Shown in pieces: positions 42,063 through 49,196 of a stretch of 64,000 nt of DNA. The notes beneath the pieces are model-generated. The model did not search any database, was not told where the DNA came from, and saw only the letters and a list, made by a program, of their open reading frames with translations. Made by a program: the position numbers and the translations under genes. The stretch spans positions 72,775-136,774 of the forward strand of contig JJOH01000017.1 in assembly GCA_000696115.1 (NCBI GenBank), in the 5' to 3' direction. This stretch comes from Streptomyces olindensis. GTDB taxonomy: Bacteria > Actinomycetota > Actinomycetes > Streptomycetales > Streptomycetaceae. Every line of letters begins with the position of its first letter. Position 1 is the first letter of the stretch.

Positions 42063-42363
42063 ATGGCGCTCACCGCTCTCGCCGCCGACAAGGGGTCCCC
42101 CGGCGTCACCACCGCGGCCGTCGCCCTCGCGGCGGTCTGGCCGCGGCGCGTCCTGCTTGCCGAGGCGGACCCGGTGGGCGGTGCCCTCGTCTACGGTGAG
42201 GCCCTCTACGAGAACGAGGGCGGCCCGGCCTCCATCAACTTCCAGAACTGCGACGCCCGTGTGAAGGCCTCGCCCGGGAGATGGGCATGACGGGCGCGGA
42301 CATCGCGGCGACCCACGACGTGATCGTCCACGGCCAGGCGGTGGCGGAGAACCAGGTCGGCTG
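42063..42363 (+). pseudogene. Truncated ParA/MinD-like (TadZ/CpaE-type) ATPase
   Basis: From ATG 42063 the frame reads MALTALAADKGSPGVTTAAV then ALAAVWPRRVLLAEADPVGG. This is the start of the MinD-like ATPase that accompanies Streptomyces Tad pilus clusters, including the deviant Walker A (GSPGVTT). After about 45 residues the homology ends, and a different sequence follows (EGGPASINFQNCDARVKA). The frame stops at 42290, but a frame change there continues with AREMGMTGADIAATHDVIVH to TGA 42361-42363. The gene is therefore a relic: its ATPase body is gone and the tail comes from another, unrecognised gene. Confidence 0.6.
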
Positions 42364-42608
42364 AGTAGCCCGGGCGGAACCTTCGAGGGATCTGCACACC
42401 GTTCACCGAGAGGTCGGAGGGAAAGTGGGCAGGACCTGAGCGAGGCTCACATCCCACGGTGCGTCCTACGTTCCTGTATCGCGAAGTGGCAGGAGATGTG
42501 AAGAAGACGCGGTACCCGGTGACGGGATGGACACACTCATGAATGCGGCCCTCGGAATCCACCGCACCCCGATAACCACTGACTGGCAGCCCCTTCTCTC
42601 CACGTGCT
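42364..42608. other. Intergenic stretch in the degraded region
   Basis: About 245 bases with no defensible gene. A frame with MDTLMNAALGIHRTP near 42527 has no family resemblance, and an antisense frame across 42206-42724 looks like translation of non-coding DNA. Confidence 0.45.
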
Positions 42609-42636
42609 TTGATCGGTCGCGCTCGAGCACTAATAG
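42609..42636 (+). promoter_or_regulatory. Promoter of the double-glycine peptide gene
   Basis: TTGATC (42609-42614) and TAATAG (42631-42636) are spaced 16 bp, followed by an unusually AT-rich stretch (taatagtttttttgaa). A start near 42643 would give a ~23-nt leader containing the ribosome site gaaggga. Confidence 0.5.
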
Positions 42637-42665
42637 TTTTTTTGAACCGAAGGGAACCGCCTCCC

Positions 42666-42896
42666 ATGGCCTTCACCCCGCAGATCGAGACCGCCCAGAT
42701 GTCCGACGCCGAGCTGGACACCATCGCCGGCGGCCAGGCGGGCGGCGTCGCCGCGGGTGCCGGCGCCGCAGCCGGTCTCTACGTCGAGACGACGGCTGCC
42801 GGCCTCACCGCCGGTGTCGGCGGTGGCGTGGGCCTCGCCGTCTCGCCCCAGGGCGTCGCGGCCGACCTGCACCTCAACGCCGCCGTCGCTTCCTGA
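42666..42896 (+). CDS. Double-glycine leader peptide, bacteriocin-like precursor
   Basis: A 76-residue precursor. Residues 1-23 are a typical double-glycine leader: IETAQMSDAELDTIAGG, with the acidic ELD pattern and GG at 22-23 where a C39 peptidase/ABC exporter would cut. The 53-residue product has no cysteine, is glycine/alanine-rich and amphiphilic (GGVAAGAGAAAGLYVETT, LTAGVGGGVGLAVSP) with several GxxxG/AxxxA spacings, like unmodified class II bacteriocins that insert in membranes. It has its own promoter, ribosome site and strong terminator. No modification enzyme, immunity gene or exporter is adjacent. A RiPP precursor processed by distant enzymes is the alternative. Confidence 0.7.
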   Translation: MAFTPQIETAQMSDAELDTIAGGQAGGVAAGAGAAAGLYVETTAAGLTAGVGGGVGLAVSPQGVAADLHLNAAVAS

Positions 42897-42909
42897 CGAA
42901 ACGCACGCG

Positions 42910-42937
42910 AGGCCCCGGACCATCCGGTCCGGGGCCT
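42910..42937 (+). terminator. Intrinsic terminator of the double-glycine peptide gene
   Basis: AGGCCCCGGACC (42910-42921) and GGTCCGGGGCCT (42926-42937) form a perfect 12-bp stem with a 4-nt loop, followed by TTT, 13 bp after the stop. Confidence 0.88.
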
Positions 42938-43316
42938 TTCCGTATGCCTGCGGGCGACTTACTCACTGCCCCCGCCTGCGGAACCCCCTTACCGCCCTTT
43001 CCGCCCGCTTGCCTCGGTCTTCATGTCGTCGTTCACCTGCTTGGCGAGTTCGTCGTCGAGTTTCTCTGATTCCGCTCTCATCGGTGAAGGCACGTTCCTT
43101 GCTGTCGGGGTCGTTCTCGATGATGGCCGCGTACCCCGCCCGGAGCTACGACTCTTTGGGTGGCGTGGCGCTTGCGAACGGTGCTGGTCGTGCCCGCGGG
43201 GCGTCCCTCTGCCCTTCAACGACCCCCATGAGAGTCAATAAGATTTCTGTGGCTCAGCACATGTCTCACCTCACAGCCCGGTCTCACCGCACTCACACGA
43301 CCCCAGGACACCCGCC
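42938..43316. other. Degraded stretch, possible minus-strand gene relic
   Basis: About 380 bases without an intact gene. On the minus strand, 43090-42989 encodes SEKLDDELAKQVNDDMKTEA, which has the composition of a real helical C-terminus; a neighbouring frame upstream reads IIENDPDSKERAFTDES. The two would join by a one-base shift, so a decayed gene tail is plausible, but I cannot name it. Confidence 0.35.
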
Positions 43317-43823
43317 ATGCCGCGACGCCGCACCTCAAGCTCGTCAAGCTCGACGGGAAGTACGTCGGGAGCGACGGCACCGAGGCCACCTCAGGGCCGC
43401 GGCGTCGGCAGCCGGGCCGTACGCGGGCGGCTGCTCACCGACGCGCCGGTGCTGGTGCGCGGGCCCCTGCTGGCCGACCGGCCCGAGGGCCGCTACCGGT
43501 GGCTCACCCACGAGATCGTCGACGCCCAACTGCCGCTGCTCGTCGCGGACACCGGGCTCGCGCAGAGCGATTTCCACATGGAGAAGAACCGCGCGGAGAA
43601 GGCCATCAAGGCCCTCGACGCGGCCCTGCGCACCGCCCCGGCCGACGAGCGCCTGTGGCACGAGCTGCCGCGCGCCACGCACGCCACCGGCGACGCGGAC
43701 CGGCTGGCCGCGCTCGCCACCGACCTCATCGGCCGCGGGACCCGCGTGCTGCCGCCGCGCACCGAGGCGCTGCTCGACGAGCTGCTGCCGACGCGGCGCG
43801 ACACGATCGCCGTAGCGGGATGA
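43317..43823 (+). pseudogene. C-terminal part of a BTAD-like regulator from a Tad pilus locus
   Basis: The 168-residue frame has a serine/arginine-rich start without family character. From about residue 40 it has a helical repeat region: RYRWLTHEIVDAQLPLLVAD, KNRAEKAIKALDAALRTAPA and RLWHELPRATHATGDADRLA. This resembles the bacterial transcriptional activator domain (BTAD) at the C-terminus of large LysM/BTAD proteins in Streptomyces Tad loci, which are many hundreds of residues long. The stop overlaps the prepilin peptidase start (ATGA), as expected for an operon remnant. I infer that most of the gene, and the pilus genes around it, have been deleted. Confidence 0.6.
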
Positions 43824-44548
43824 GCACCGGGCTGCTGGTCGTCGCCGCCGCGCTGTGGGGCGCGGCGGCGGGAGCGCTACTGCCGCGCGCGGCCTACCGG
43901 TTCTCGGCCCCCTCGGGGGAGCCGTGGCACGAGGCGTGCCCCGGGGGGCATGCCGTCAGGGGCTGGCTGGGGCGGGCGTCGTGCCCGCGGTGCGCCGGGG
44001 GCGGGTACGGGCCGGGTACGACACCCCTGGTGATCGCCACCGCCCTCGTCTGCGCCGCCCTCGCGGCCGCCACCGGCAGCCGCCCGGAGATCGGCGCCTG
44101 GCTGCTCCTCGCCCCCGTCGGCGTCCTGCTCACGGTGGTCGACTTCCGCGTACGACGGCTGCCCGATCCGCTCACCCTCCCCTTCGCCGCCGCGGCCCTG
44201 GCCCTGCTCGGCCTCACGGCCCTCGTCCCGGAGCACGCCGGCGAGTGGACCACCGCCCTGCTCGGCTCCCTCGCCCTCGGCGGCGGCTACCTCGTCCTCT
44301 TCCTCATCAACCCCGCGGGCATGGGCTTCGGCGACGTCAAGCTCGCCCTCGGCGCCGGCGCCGTACTCGGCTGGTACGGCTGGCCGACGGTGATGCTCGG
44401 CACCTTCGCCGGCTTCCTGCTGGGCGCCCTGTACGGCGCCACCCTGGTCCTCACCCGCCGAGCCACCCGCACAACGGCCATCCCCTTCGGCCCGTTCCTG
44501 ATCACGGGGGCGCTCCTCGGCCTGCTGGTGGGCGCGTACACGGCCTGA
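43820..44548 (+). CDS. Prepilin peptidase, A24 family (TadV/CpaA-like)
   Basis: A 242-residue membrane aspartic protease that removes leader peptides from Flp/type IV prepilins. The two catalytic aspartates are visible in TVVDFRVRRLPDPLTLP and GMGFGDVKLALGAG (GD motif). Several helices are present, including LLVVAAALWGAAAGALLPRA at the N-terminus and LGTFAGFLLGALYGATLVL. A CPGGH/CPRC pair in the N-terminal loop is like the zinc-binding cysteines of longer PilD. The start overlaps the upstream frame by ATGA. No prepilin or secretion ATPase gene remains nearby, so it is probably an orphan from a lost Tad locus. Confidence 0.9.
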   Translation: MSTGLLVVAAALWGAAAGALLPRAAYRFSAPSGEPWHEACPGGHAVRGWLGRASCPRCAGGGYGPGTTPLVIATALVCAALAAATGSRPEIGAWLLLAPVGVLLTVVDFRVRRLPDPLTLPFAAAALALLGLTALVPEHAGEWTTALLGSLALGGGYLVLFLINPAGMGFGDVKLALGAGAVLGWYGWPTVMLGTFAGFLLGALYGATLVLTRRATRTTAIPFGPFLITGALLGLLVGAYTA

Positions 44549-44618
44549 CGTCCAGCCCCCCGAACCCCTGGCGTACGCTGGGCTGGTCCGTCCACAACCC
44601 TTACGAAAGGGACGCCCG

Positions 44619-45818
44619 GTGACCGAGAAGGCCGACCTTCAGCCCATCCTCGACCGTGCTGCCGCCGGTGGGCGGATCACCCCGGACGAGGCGCTCGTGC
44701 TGTACCGGGACGCCCCGCTGCACGCGCTGGGGGCCGCCGCCGACGCCGTGCGGCGGCGCCGGTACGCGGGGACCGAGCACATCGCGACGTACATCATCGA
44801 GCGCAACATCAACTACACGAACGTCTGCGTCACGGCCTGCCGCTTCTGCGCCTTCTACGCCGCGCCCAAGGACACCGCCAAGGGCTGGACGCGCGACCTG
44901 GACGACATCCTGCGCCGCTGTGCCGAGACGGTCGAGCTGGGCGGCACCCAGATCATGTTCCAGGGCGGACACCACCCGGACTACGGCGTCGAGTACTACG
45001 AGAAGCACTTCAAGGCGATCAAGGACGCCTTCCCGCAGCTGGTGATCCACTCGCTGGGCGCGTCCGAGGTCGAGCACATGGCCCGGATCTCGAAGGTGTC
45101 CGTCGAGGAGGCCATCCGGCGCATCCACGCCGCCGGCCTCGACTCCTTCGCCGGTGCTGGCGCCGAGCTGCTGCCCGAGCGGCCCCGCAAGGCCATCGCC
45201 CCGCTGAAGGAGTCCGGCGAGCGCTGGCTGGAGATCATGGAGATCGCGCACAACCTGGGCGTGGAGTCCACCTCCACCATGCTCATGGGCACCGGCGAGA
45301 CCAACGCCGAGCGCATCGAGCACCTGCGGATGATCCGCGACGTCCAGGACCGCACGGGCGGCTTCCGCGCCTTCATCCCGTACACGTACCAGCCCGAGAA
45401 CAACCACCTGAAGGGCCGCACGCAGGCGACGCTCTTCGAGTACCTGCGGATGATCGCCATCGCGCGGCTGTTCATGGACAACATCGCCCACATCCAGGGC
45501 TCCTGGCTGACCACGGGCAAGGAGGTCGGCCAGCTCTCCCTGCACTACGGCGCCGACGACCTCGGCTCGATCATGCTGGAGGAGAACGTCGTGTCGTCGG
45601 CCGGCGCCAAGCACCGGTCGAACCGGATGGAGATCATCGACCTCATCCGCAAGGCGGGCCGCGTCCCGGCCCAGCGGTCCACCACCTACGAGCATCTCGT
45701 CGTCCACGACGACCCGGCGAACGACCCCGTCGACGACCGCGTGGTCTCGCACATCTCCTCCACGGCCATCGAGGGCGGCACGGCTCACCCCGAGCTCAAG
45801 CTGATCGCCTCCAACTAG
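44619..45818 (+). CDS. mqnC: Dehypoxanthine futalosine cyclase (radical SAM)
   Basis: A 399-residue radical SAM enzyme that cyclises dehypoxanthine futalosine in menaquinone synthesis. The cluster motif CVTACRFC (CX3CX2C) is at about residues 70-77. Other landmarks are IIERNINYTNVCV, GGTQIMFQGGHHPDYGVEYY, GAGAELLPERPRK, STSTMLMGTGETNAERIEHL and LHYGADDLGSIMLEENVVSS. It follows the Tad remnant by 70 bp but has its own ribosome site (gaaaggga) and probably its own promoter. It is paralogous to mqnE at 13090. Confidence 0.96.
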   Translation: MTEKADLQPILDRAAAGGRITPDEALVLYRDAPLHALGAAADAVRRRRYAGTEHIATYIIERNINYTNVCVTACRFCAFYAAPKDTAKGWTRDLDDILRRCAETVELGGTQIMFQGGHHPDYGVEYYEKHFKAIKDAFPQLVIHSLGASEVEHMARISKVSVEEAIRRIHAAGLDSFAGAGAELLPERPRKAIAPLKESGERWLEIMEIAHNLGVESTSTMLMGTGETNAERIEHLRMIRDVQDRTGGFRAFIPYTYQPENNHLKGRTQATLFEYLRMIAIARLFMDNIAHIQGSWLTTGKEVGQLSLHYGADDLGSIMLEENVVSSAGAKHRSNRMEIIDLIRKAGRVPAQRSTTYEHLVVHDDPANDPVDDRVVSHISSTAIEGGTAHPELKLIASN

Positions 45819-45835
45819 CGCGCGCCGGAGAAGAG

Positions 45836-46282
45836 TTGGAGACCATTCACACGGCGGACGCGGTCCGCGTCACCTGGGACTCCGATCCCGTCAAGGGCGG
45901 CGCCGTGGTCGTCGGACGGGACCGCATCGGTGCGGTCGGGACCCTCGACGACGTGCGCGAGGCGTTCCCGGCGGCCCGGGTGCGCAGCTGGCCCGGGACC
46001 CTCGGCCCGGCCCGCGTCCACGAGGGCCCGTTGCCGGACGCCCCGAGCCCGCGCGAGCGCGTCCACGCCGTGCTGAAGCTCGGCGCGGTGGCGGTCCTGG
46101 AGGAGTACGTCGACTCGGCGGAACTCCGGGCCGCCGCCGAGCGGAACGACGTCGTCGTCCTGCCGCGGGCCCGCCGGACCGCGATCGTCCCGACCGGCCG
46201 CGCCGACCTCGCCGTCTTCGACGACGCGGGGGAGTGCCTCGCGACGGTGTGCGCGGGACGGCTGGTGCACCGGCGCCGCTGA
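45836..46282 (+). CDS. Imidazolonepropionase-like (amidohydrolase-derived) protein
   Basis: A 148-residue protein with only the beta-sandwich ends of an amidohydrolase: an N-terminal VVVGRDRIGAVGTLDDVREA followed by RVRSWPGTLGPARVHEGPLP, and a C-terminal AIVPTGRADLAVFDDAGECL. The metal-binding barrel with its HxH motif is absent. Small proteins of this kind occur beside mqnC in Streptomyces; their role is unknown. A TTG start is used because GGAG sits 5 nt upstream and the only alternatives are internal. It follows mqnC by 17 bp, so they are probably co-transcribed. Confidence 0.78.
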   Translation: METIHTADAVRVTWDSDPVKGGAVVVGRDRIGAVGTLDDVREAFPAARVRSWPGTLGPARVHEGPLPDAPSPRERVHAVLKLGAVAVLEEYVDSAELRAAAERNDVVVLPRARRTAIVPTGRADLAVFDDAGECLATVCAGRLVHRRR

Positions 46283-46400
46283 ACGGAAGCCGACCCTCCG
46301 ACCCTCCGGGCCTTCGGGCCCCGGGCCTCCGGGCCCCGGGCCCCGGGCCTCCCGGCTCCCAGGCCTCCCTGCCCCGATCCCCCGGCCTCCCGGGCCTCCC

Positions 46401-46520
46401 GGCCCCCGGGCTTCCGGGCCTCCCGGCCCCCGGGCTTCCGGGCCTCCCGGCCCCCGGGCTTCCGGGCCTCCCGGCCCCCGGGCTTCCGGGCCTCCCGGCC
46501 CCCGGGCTTCCGGGCCTCCC
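46401..46520. repeat. Five perfect 24-bp tandem repeats between convergent genes
   Basis: Units start at 46401, 46425, 46449, 46473 and 46497 and are identical. Each holds cccccgggcttccgggcc, two overlapping CCCGGG palindromes. Degenerate copies extend back to about 46305. The array lies between the 3' ends of two convergent genes and could act as a terminator or be a slippage-prone, strain-variable minisatellite. Confidence 0.92.
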
Positions 46521-46542
46521 GGCCCCCAGCCAGCAGCCCGCG

Positions 46543-47565
46543 TCAGCTCGCGAACGCCTTCCCGAACGCGCCCGAACTCTGCTTCACCCCGCTGCAATCG
46601 GTCGCCGGCCGGTCCGACCCGGAGTCCTTCGCGCACTGCCGGTCCCGGGCGGCCGACCACATCGACACCCACCCGATGCCCTTCTCCTCGGCGAAGGCCC
46701 GGACCTCGGCGGCGTCGGCGAGCGTGAAGGTCTCACCGTCGACGTCGTTGACGCCGATCATCGAGGTGAGCGCCATGCCCCGCCAGGCGGCCGCGTCCGA
46801 CGTGCCGAAGACCTCCTTCAGCTGGGTGTGCGCGGTCTGCGCGGCCGTGCGGGCGTAGCCGCCCATGTCGCCGTCGTAGGACGTGCCGTAGTTCATCGTC
46901 ATCAGGTTCACGGTCGAGACCTGTACACCGTTGTCGTTGGCGGAGGCGAGGAGCGCCAGGCTGTCCTTTCCCAGGCCCGAGGGCATGACCGGGAGCGTGA
47001 ACGAGACCTCCAGGTCCTCGCGTTCCGCCTGCAACCGGGCGAGCGCCTTCGAACGCAGGGCGACGGACGCGGAGTCGGCCAGTTCGTCGCCCTCGATGTC
47101 GAAGTCGGCCAGGCCGGTGCCGGCCGCGTCGAGGGCCTTGCCGTACGCCGCCGCCAGTTCCGACGCGCTGCCGCAGTGCGTCGCGAGTTCATCGCCGGAG
47201 GCGCCGCCGAAGGAGACCCGGACCTGGCCGCCGTCCTCCTTGAGCCGCGCGATCCGGGCCGCGACCGTCGAGTCGCCGATGGCGTGCGTGCCGTTCCAGC
47301 GCGGGACGCAGTCGCTGCCGTCGGCTATGACGAAGGCCAGGTTGTACGTCGTGGGGGAGCCCGCGGAGTCGGTGCCGGCGGCTTCGGTGGAGCTGACGTA
47401 CGGGGCATACGACGTGCCGGACTCGGCAGGTGAGGAAGTGCTGGGTGCCGCCGTCGTCACCGCGGGGGCCGCCGGGGTCGCGTCGCCCTGGCCGGAGCAT
47501 CCCGCCATGGCGAAGGCGAGCAGGCAGCCCAGCCCGATCGCCGCCGGTTTCCGGTGACTCCTCAT
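46543..47565 (-). CDS. Glycoside hydrolase family 18-like lipoprotein (chitinase-like)
   Basis: A 340-residue exported protein. The signal peptide ends in the lipobox AMAGC (cysteine at about residue 23), followed by a serine/threonine-rich linker. The GH18 barrel begins at TYNLAFVIADGSDCVPRWNG, has VRVSFGGASGDELATHCG (SxGG), the catalytic DxxDxDxE-like motif TGLADFDIEGDEL, then STVNLMTMNYGTSYDGDMG and GIGWVSMWSAARD. The glutamate acid is intact, so activity on chitin or other N-acetylglucosamine polymers is plausible. Its neighbour upstream is a relic of a GT2 gene, so polysaccharide-related genes once sat together here. Confidence 0.88.
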   Translation of the reverse strand: MRSHRKPAAIGLGCLLAFAMAGCSGQGDATPAAPAVTTAAPSTSSPAESGTSYAPYVSSTEAAGTDSAGSPTTYNLAFVIADGSDCVPRWNGTHAIGDSTVAARIARLKEDGGQVRVSFGGASGDELATHCGSASELAAAYGKALDAAGTGLADFDIEGDELADSASVALRSKALARLQAEREDLEVSFTLPVMPSGLGKDSLALLASANDNGVQVSTVNLMTMNYGTSYDGDMGGYARTAAQTAHTQLKEVFGTSDAAAWRGMALTSMIGVNDVDGETFTLADAAEVRAFAEEKGIGWVSMWSAARDRQCAKDSGSDRPATDCSGVKQSSGAFGKAFAS

Positions 47566-47672
47566 GACGTGCGCTCCCGTTCTCGTGAGGTCTGGGGGTC
47601 AACAGGAAGTACGTTTCCCGGCAGCAAACGTCTCACGGGGTCAGTCGCTCACGGCGAGTTCCGCGGGCATTC

Positions 47673-47686
47673 CCGAGAACTCTCGG
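47673..47686. promoter_or_regulatory. Inverted repeat between GH18 gene and GT2 relic
   Basis: CCGAGA and TCTCGG are separated by two bases in the 209-bp divergent gap, about 110 bp from the GH18 start. It may be an operator for the once-paired polysaccharide genes. Confidence 0.35.
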
Positions 47687-47774
47687 AGAAAGGACAGCTT
47701 GGGTCGTTTCTCACGGGTCTCTCACATGAAAACCCGAGTTTGGGGCACATAAAGGCGCCCTGGTTTCCGGGGGA

Positions 47775-48110
47775 ATGCAATCCGAGCCTGCCATCGAAAA
47801 CCGCGCCCCTCGCGGTCGCCGCCGCAAACGCGGCAACGAGCCCGCCGAAGGACCCGTGTTCGTTGAGTGCGGGTGCGCGGCCTACGCCTTCCGCCTGGAC
47901 CGCGAGCGGTACCGCTACCTGCTGATGATGCCGCTCCAGCAGCTGGCCTACCGGCAGATGATGTACCTCGTCCTCATCCACTCCTGCGTCACGGCCCTCA
48001 CCGGCGGCCGACTGCGCTGGCAGAAACTCAAGCGGACGGGCGAGGCCGGGACCCCGGCGGGGCTTCCCGATGACGTCGTCAAACGGCGCCGTCTCCGCGG
48101 TGGATGGTGA
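47775..48110 (+). pseudogene. Internally deleted family 2 glycosyltransferase relic
   Basis: A 111-residue open frame whose ends look like the two ends of a much larger GT2 membrane protein. The start, MQSEPAIENRAPRGRRRKRG, is a basic cytoplasmic N-terminus. Residues 35-100 (AYAFRLDRERYRYLLMMPLQ; QLAYRQMMYLVLIHSCVTAL; GGRLRWQKLKRTG) align residue by residue in pattern with the C-terminus of the NodB-GT2 protein at 37555-37715 (GYALRLDGEPVRALWSMPFQ; VYRQLMYLVVIQSLVALL; SRLRWQRMKRSG). The whole catalytic domain is missing yet the frame stays open, so an in-frame deletion is likely. It may still give a small membrane protein. Confidence 0.7.
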
Positions 48111-48555
48111 CGACCAGCTGCGGCAGCACTCGGCCGGCGATGGAGCCCGAGGGGACTTCCCCGACGCGGACCGCGCCCATCGCGCGGTAGAACGGCTCGG
48201 CGTTCGGGTCCGCGTCGATCGTGAGCCGGGTGAACCCCAGCTCTCGTCCGGCGGCGATCGTGCGCTCGAACAGCAGGCGGCCGATCCCCTGACCGATGGC
48301 CTGCGGCTCGACGAACATCATGCCCAGGACGCCGGAGGGGGGCTCGCCCTCAAGCGTCGTGAAGCCCAGAACGCGGCCGTCTCGGTCAGCCACCGTGGCC
48401 CGTCGGCGCGCGAGCTCGTCCGCGGTGACGGTGAGCTCTTCCCGACACGCTTCCAGGAACCCGGCGTCGTAGCCCCAGTGCGCCTTGGACCGCAGCGCCA
48501 AGTCGGTGAGTACGTCGGCTTCCGTCGCGCGTGCGGGCCTGATCAGCACGTCCAT
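48079..48555 (-). CDS. GNAT family N-acetyltransferase
   Basis: A 158-residue acetyltransferase. The N-terminus IRPARATEADVLTDLALRSK is the typical first strand and helix. Acetyl-CoA motif A is MMFVEPQAIGQGIGRLLFER (about 78-97), and motif B is LTIDADPNAEPFYRAMGAVR. Substrate unknown. Its 3' end overlaps the GT2 relic by 32 bp, tail to tail. Confidence 0.88.
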   Translation of the reverse strand: MDVLIRPARATEADVLTDLALRSKAHWGYDAGFLEACREELTVTADELARRRATVADRDGRVLGFTTLEGEPPSGVLGMMFVEPQAIGQGIGRLLFERTIAAGRELGFTRLTIDADPNAEPFYRAMGAVRVGEVPSGSIAGRVLPQLVVTIHRGDGAV

Positions 48556-48650
48556 CCACGTCCCCCGCTCGGGTGCGTCCGATTCCCCTGGGCCTCACCA
48601 CTCTACGAACGGCTGCCACCAGCCCGTGACCAGAAGGGAAAGGCGGGCTG

Positions 48651-49173
48651 ATGGGCGCGCACAGCAGGCGTCGCGACCGCTACTTCGACGTCCTCCGCGC
48701 GGTCGCGCTCGTCCGCTCGTCGCGTACCACACCTTCGGCTGGGCCTGGGCCGGACTGGTCTTCCCCTCCATGGGGGCGATGTTCGGCCTGGCCGGCACCC
48801 TGATGGCGCGGTCCCTCGCGCTGGCCGCCCTGGCCTACGGCGGCTGGTACGCCCTCGCGCACCAGGCCGAGTACGGCACGTACGACCTCGACGAGAACCC
48901 GCTCGCGCAGGCCTTCTGGTCGGCGGGGTTCGTGACGCTGCTGCTGTACGCGCGCGTGCCGTCACGATCTACCTCTGGCACGAGATCGCGCTCGTCCTCG
49001 CCGTACCGCTGATCGACCGGTTCTGGGAGGTACCGGCCTTCGAGGCGTACCTGCCGTTGGACAGCCAGTGGTTCCTGTTCGGCGTGGGCTGGGTGCTGAT
49101 CGCCGTGTTCGTGCTGTTGTGCGGGTGGGTGGAGGACATGGCGGCGCGACGGAAGCCGCGGCTCCTGCCGTGA
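48651..49173 (+). pseudogene. Acyltransferase family 3 membrane protein, frameshifted relic
   Basis: A ribosome site and ATG at 48651 open MGAHSRRRDRYFDVLRAVAL, the classic start of acyltransferase-3 proteins. The frame then breaks. A second frame carries YHTFGWAWAGLVFPSMGAMF and, after an apparent deletion, ALAALAYGGWYALAHQAEYG. A third frame carries VTIYLWHEIALVLAVPLIDR and DSQWFLFGVGWVLIAVFVLL to TGA 49171-49173. So the gene has at least two frameshifts and has lost most middle helices (about 520 bp instead of 1.1-1.2 kb). Intact relatives O-acylate sugars at the membrane. Confidence 0.82.
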
Positions 49174-49196
49174 GGGCGTGCTGCAAGAATGGGCCC

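Noticed and set aside
41915..42199. 94-codon plus-strand frame ahead of the TadZ-like relic
   Set aside because: Most of it overlaps the relic in another frame; a faint likeness to a protein tail (GEVAMVHVSATRRR) was too short to use.
42206..42724. 172-codon minus-strand frame overlapping the peptide gene
   Set aside because: No family resemblance, no ribosome site, and it is antisense to a gene with promoter and terminator.
46305..46530. Tandem repeats considered as a CRISPR array
   Set aside because: Units are directly adjacent with no unique spacers and no cas genes nearby.
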